Below are positions 62,999 to 64,000 of a stretch of DNA of 64,000 nt, in pieces. The stretch lies in the NCBI RefSeq assembly GCF_013001025.1, contig NZ_CP053021.1, forward strand, positions 3,810,001 through 3,874,000. The letters are read 5' to 3'. A model generated the notes under the pieces. That model worked only from the letters and a program-made list of their open reading frames with translations, was not told where the DNA came from and ran no database searches. This DNA is from Sphingobium yanoikuyae. GTDB lineage: Bacteria; Pseudomonadota; Alphaproteobacteria; Sphingomonadales; Sphingomonadaceae. Both the position numbers and the translations under genes were made by a program. Within the stretch, counting starts at the first letter, position 1. The number at the start of each line of letters is the position of its first letter.

Positions 62999-64000
62999 CA
63001 GTTGCTCCACCGCACGGCGTCGCCGTCACTGACCTGATAGGCGCCCGAGACGATCAGCGGCTTGCCTGGATCAAGTGCGCCCTCGACGACATCGCCCCGG
63101 TCGGAGGCAAGCAGGATGCGGATCGGGATCGCCCGGGCCTGGCGATTGGCCACCTGAAACAGGCGGGCCGGGCCGCCAGCCGTCACCACCGACTGATGTG
63201 GCACGATCCAGCCGGAAACCTGGCCGGTCTCGATGGCTACCTGCATGGCTTCGCCGGGGAGCAGCGCGCCAGCCGGGAAGCTGACATCAACATCGATCAG
63301 TCGGGTGAGTGGGTTAAGAGCGCTGTCTGCCCGAACGACTTGTCCTGCCAGGCTTTGCCCGCCCGAAAGCCGCTTGAGCGATGCAGGCATGCCTACCGCT
63401 ACGCGGCCATGGACGGCGGGATCGACCCCAACGGTGACGACAATCCCACCGGCCCTGGCAACCGTGACGATCGGGGCGCCAGCCTGCAGGCGATCGCCCT
63501 GTGCGACAGATATGCTGGTCACGATCCCGTCAAAGGGCGCGACAAGCGTGCGGGCTGCCTGCCCCGCCCCTTCCGCCTGAAGGGCTGCGAGTGCATGTTG
63601 CGCGTCGGAAACCGCCTTGTTCGCCTGGGTGAGCTGATCCTGGGTCGCGAGTTGTTGCGAGAGGAGTTGCGCTGTCGTCGCAGCCTGTTTGCGCGCGGCA
63701 GCCAGCCCGCTCGAGGCCTGCTCATAAGCGCTGCGGGCCGAGGGCGCGACCATGAAAGTCGCCAGGGATTGGCCCGCTTTCACGGCCGTGCCGGGCGCTA
63801 CCAGCAGCGCGGTAACCTGTCCGGGTTGCGCAACGCTCAGGCTCTGTGTTCCATTGATGGCAGGTGCCACGGTGCCATAGCAGTCGAGCGTTGCCGGCAG
63901 TGCGCCACGCCGCGCTGTCACTGTGCTGACCAATGTCGTCGGCGCATCGCTCGGCGCCACTGGCGTATTTCCGCATCCTGCAAGAAGCAGGACGATGGGC
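62998..64000 (-). CDS. RND periplasmic adaptor lipoprotein, 5' end outside window
   Basis: About 334 residues are visible and the frame is still open at 64000. The lipobox LLLAGC lies just inside the edge, so only a few residues of signal peptide are missing. Segments: TALLVAPGTAVKAGQSLATF, a coiled hairpin (SYEQASSGLAAARKQAATTAQLL-like region), LVAPFDGIVTSISVAQGDRLQAG and a barrel ending GAYQVSDGDAVRW. An internal GTG at 63960 is open but would remove the lipobox. It is the adaptor for the permease at 59924-62998. Confidence 0.88.
   Translation of the reverse strand, partial: PIVLLLAGCGNTPVAPSDAPTTLVSTVTARRGALPATLDCYGTVAPAINGTQSLSVAQPGQVTALLVAPGTAVKAGQSLATFMVAPSARSAYEQASSGLAAARKQAATTAQLLSQQLATQDQLTQANKAVSDAQHALAALQAEGAGQAARTLVAPFDGIVTSISVAQGDRLQAGAPIVTVARAGGIVVTVGVDPAVHGRVAVGMPASLKRLSGGQSLAGQVVRADSALNPLTRLIDVDVSFPAGALLPGEAMQVAIETGQVSGWIVPHQSVVTAGGPARLFQVANRQARAIPIRILLASDRGDVVEGALDPGKPLIVSGAYQVSDGDAVRWSN

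Noticed and set aside
1..64000. CRISPR array, rRNA operon or replication origin
   Set aside because: No regularly spaced repeats, rRNA-like sequence, or iteron/DnaA-box clusters were recognised by eye.

Overview
The window comes from a high-GC alphaproteobacterium, most likely a member of the Sphingomonadaceae (Sphingobium, Sphingomonas or Novosphingobium type). The signs are a sphingomonad-style palindromic repeat after a phosphatase gene (3782-3848), the style of the TonB-dependent receptors, and overall protein style. No rRNA gene, CRISPR array or complete tRNA gene was recognised.

Positions 1-12168 look like ordinary chromosome. They hold the 5' part of phosphoenolpyruvate carboxylase, a HerA-type ATPase overlapping a low-molecular-weight tyrosine phosphatase, an OsmC/pirin/hypothetical operon, and a second pirin divergent from a LysR regulator across a visible T-N11-A operator. 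Next comes a compact three-gene unit (7573-11128): a membrane-anchored TIR protein with the catalytic-type glutamate, a small unknown protein, and a TPR protein with a LOG/SLOG-like nucleotide-binding stretch. This is the best candidate here for an undescribed signalling or defence system. A Crp/Fnr regulator and a possible micro-ORF transcript with a strong terminator follow.

At 12169-12215 lies the 3' half of a tRNA-Glu(UUC) gene with no 5' half, directly before a tyrosine integrase. This is the expected left end of a genomic island integrated in tRNA-Glu. Everything to its right appears to be accessory DNA that continues past position 64000. The island is a mosaic: an IS91-type element with a gutted transposase, an arsN2-arsH remnant, a two-component/RND metal-efflux operon (17881-26110), a sulfide/persulfide oxidation and cyanide-insensitive bd oxidase cluster (27129-35138), duplicated integrase pieces and decayed genes (35171-39030), and a second two-component/RND operon (39159-46684).

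The right part (46794-64000) is envelope-oriented. A six-gene operon encodes two GT4 glycosyltransferases, a DUF2334-type deacetylase, a flippase-like membrane protein, a DUF2141 protein and an unknown secreted protein. After it come a secreted EEP-family phosphodiesterase, an ECF sigma/FecR/STN-TonB receptor surface-signalling set, two PAP2 phosphatases, a YncE-like propeller and a third RND pump that runs off the end. Taken together the island looks like a stress package for metals, arsenic and reduced sulfur, with an attached envelope-modification module of unknown product.
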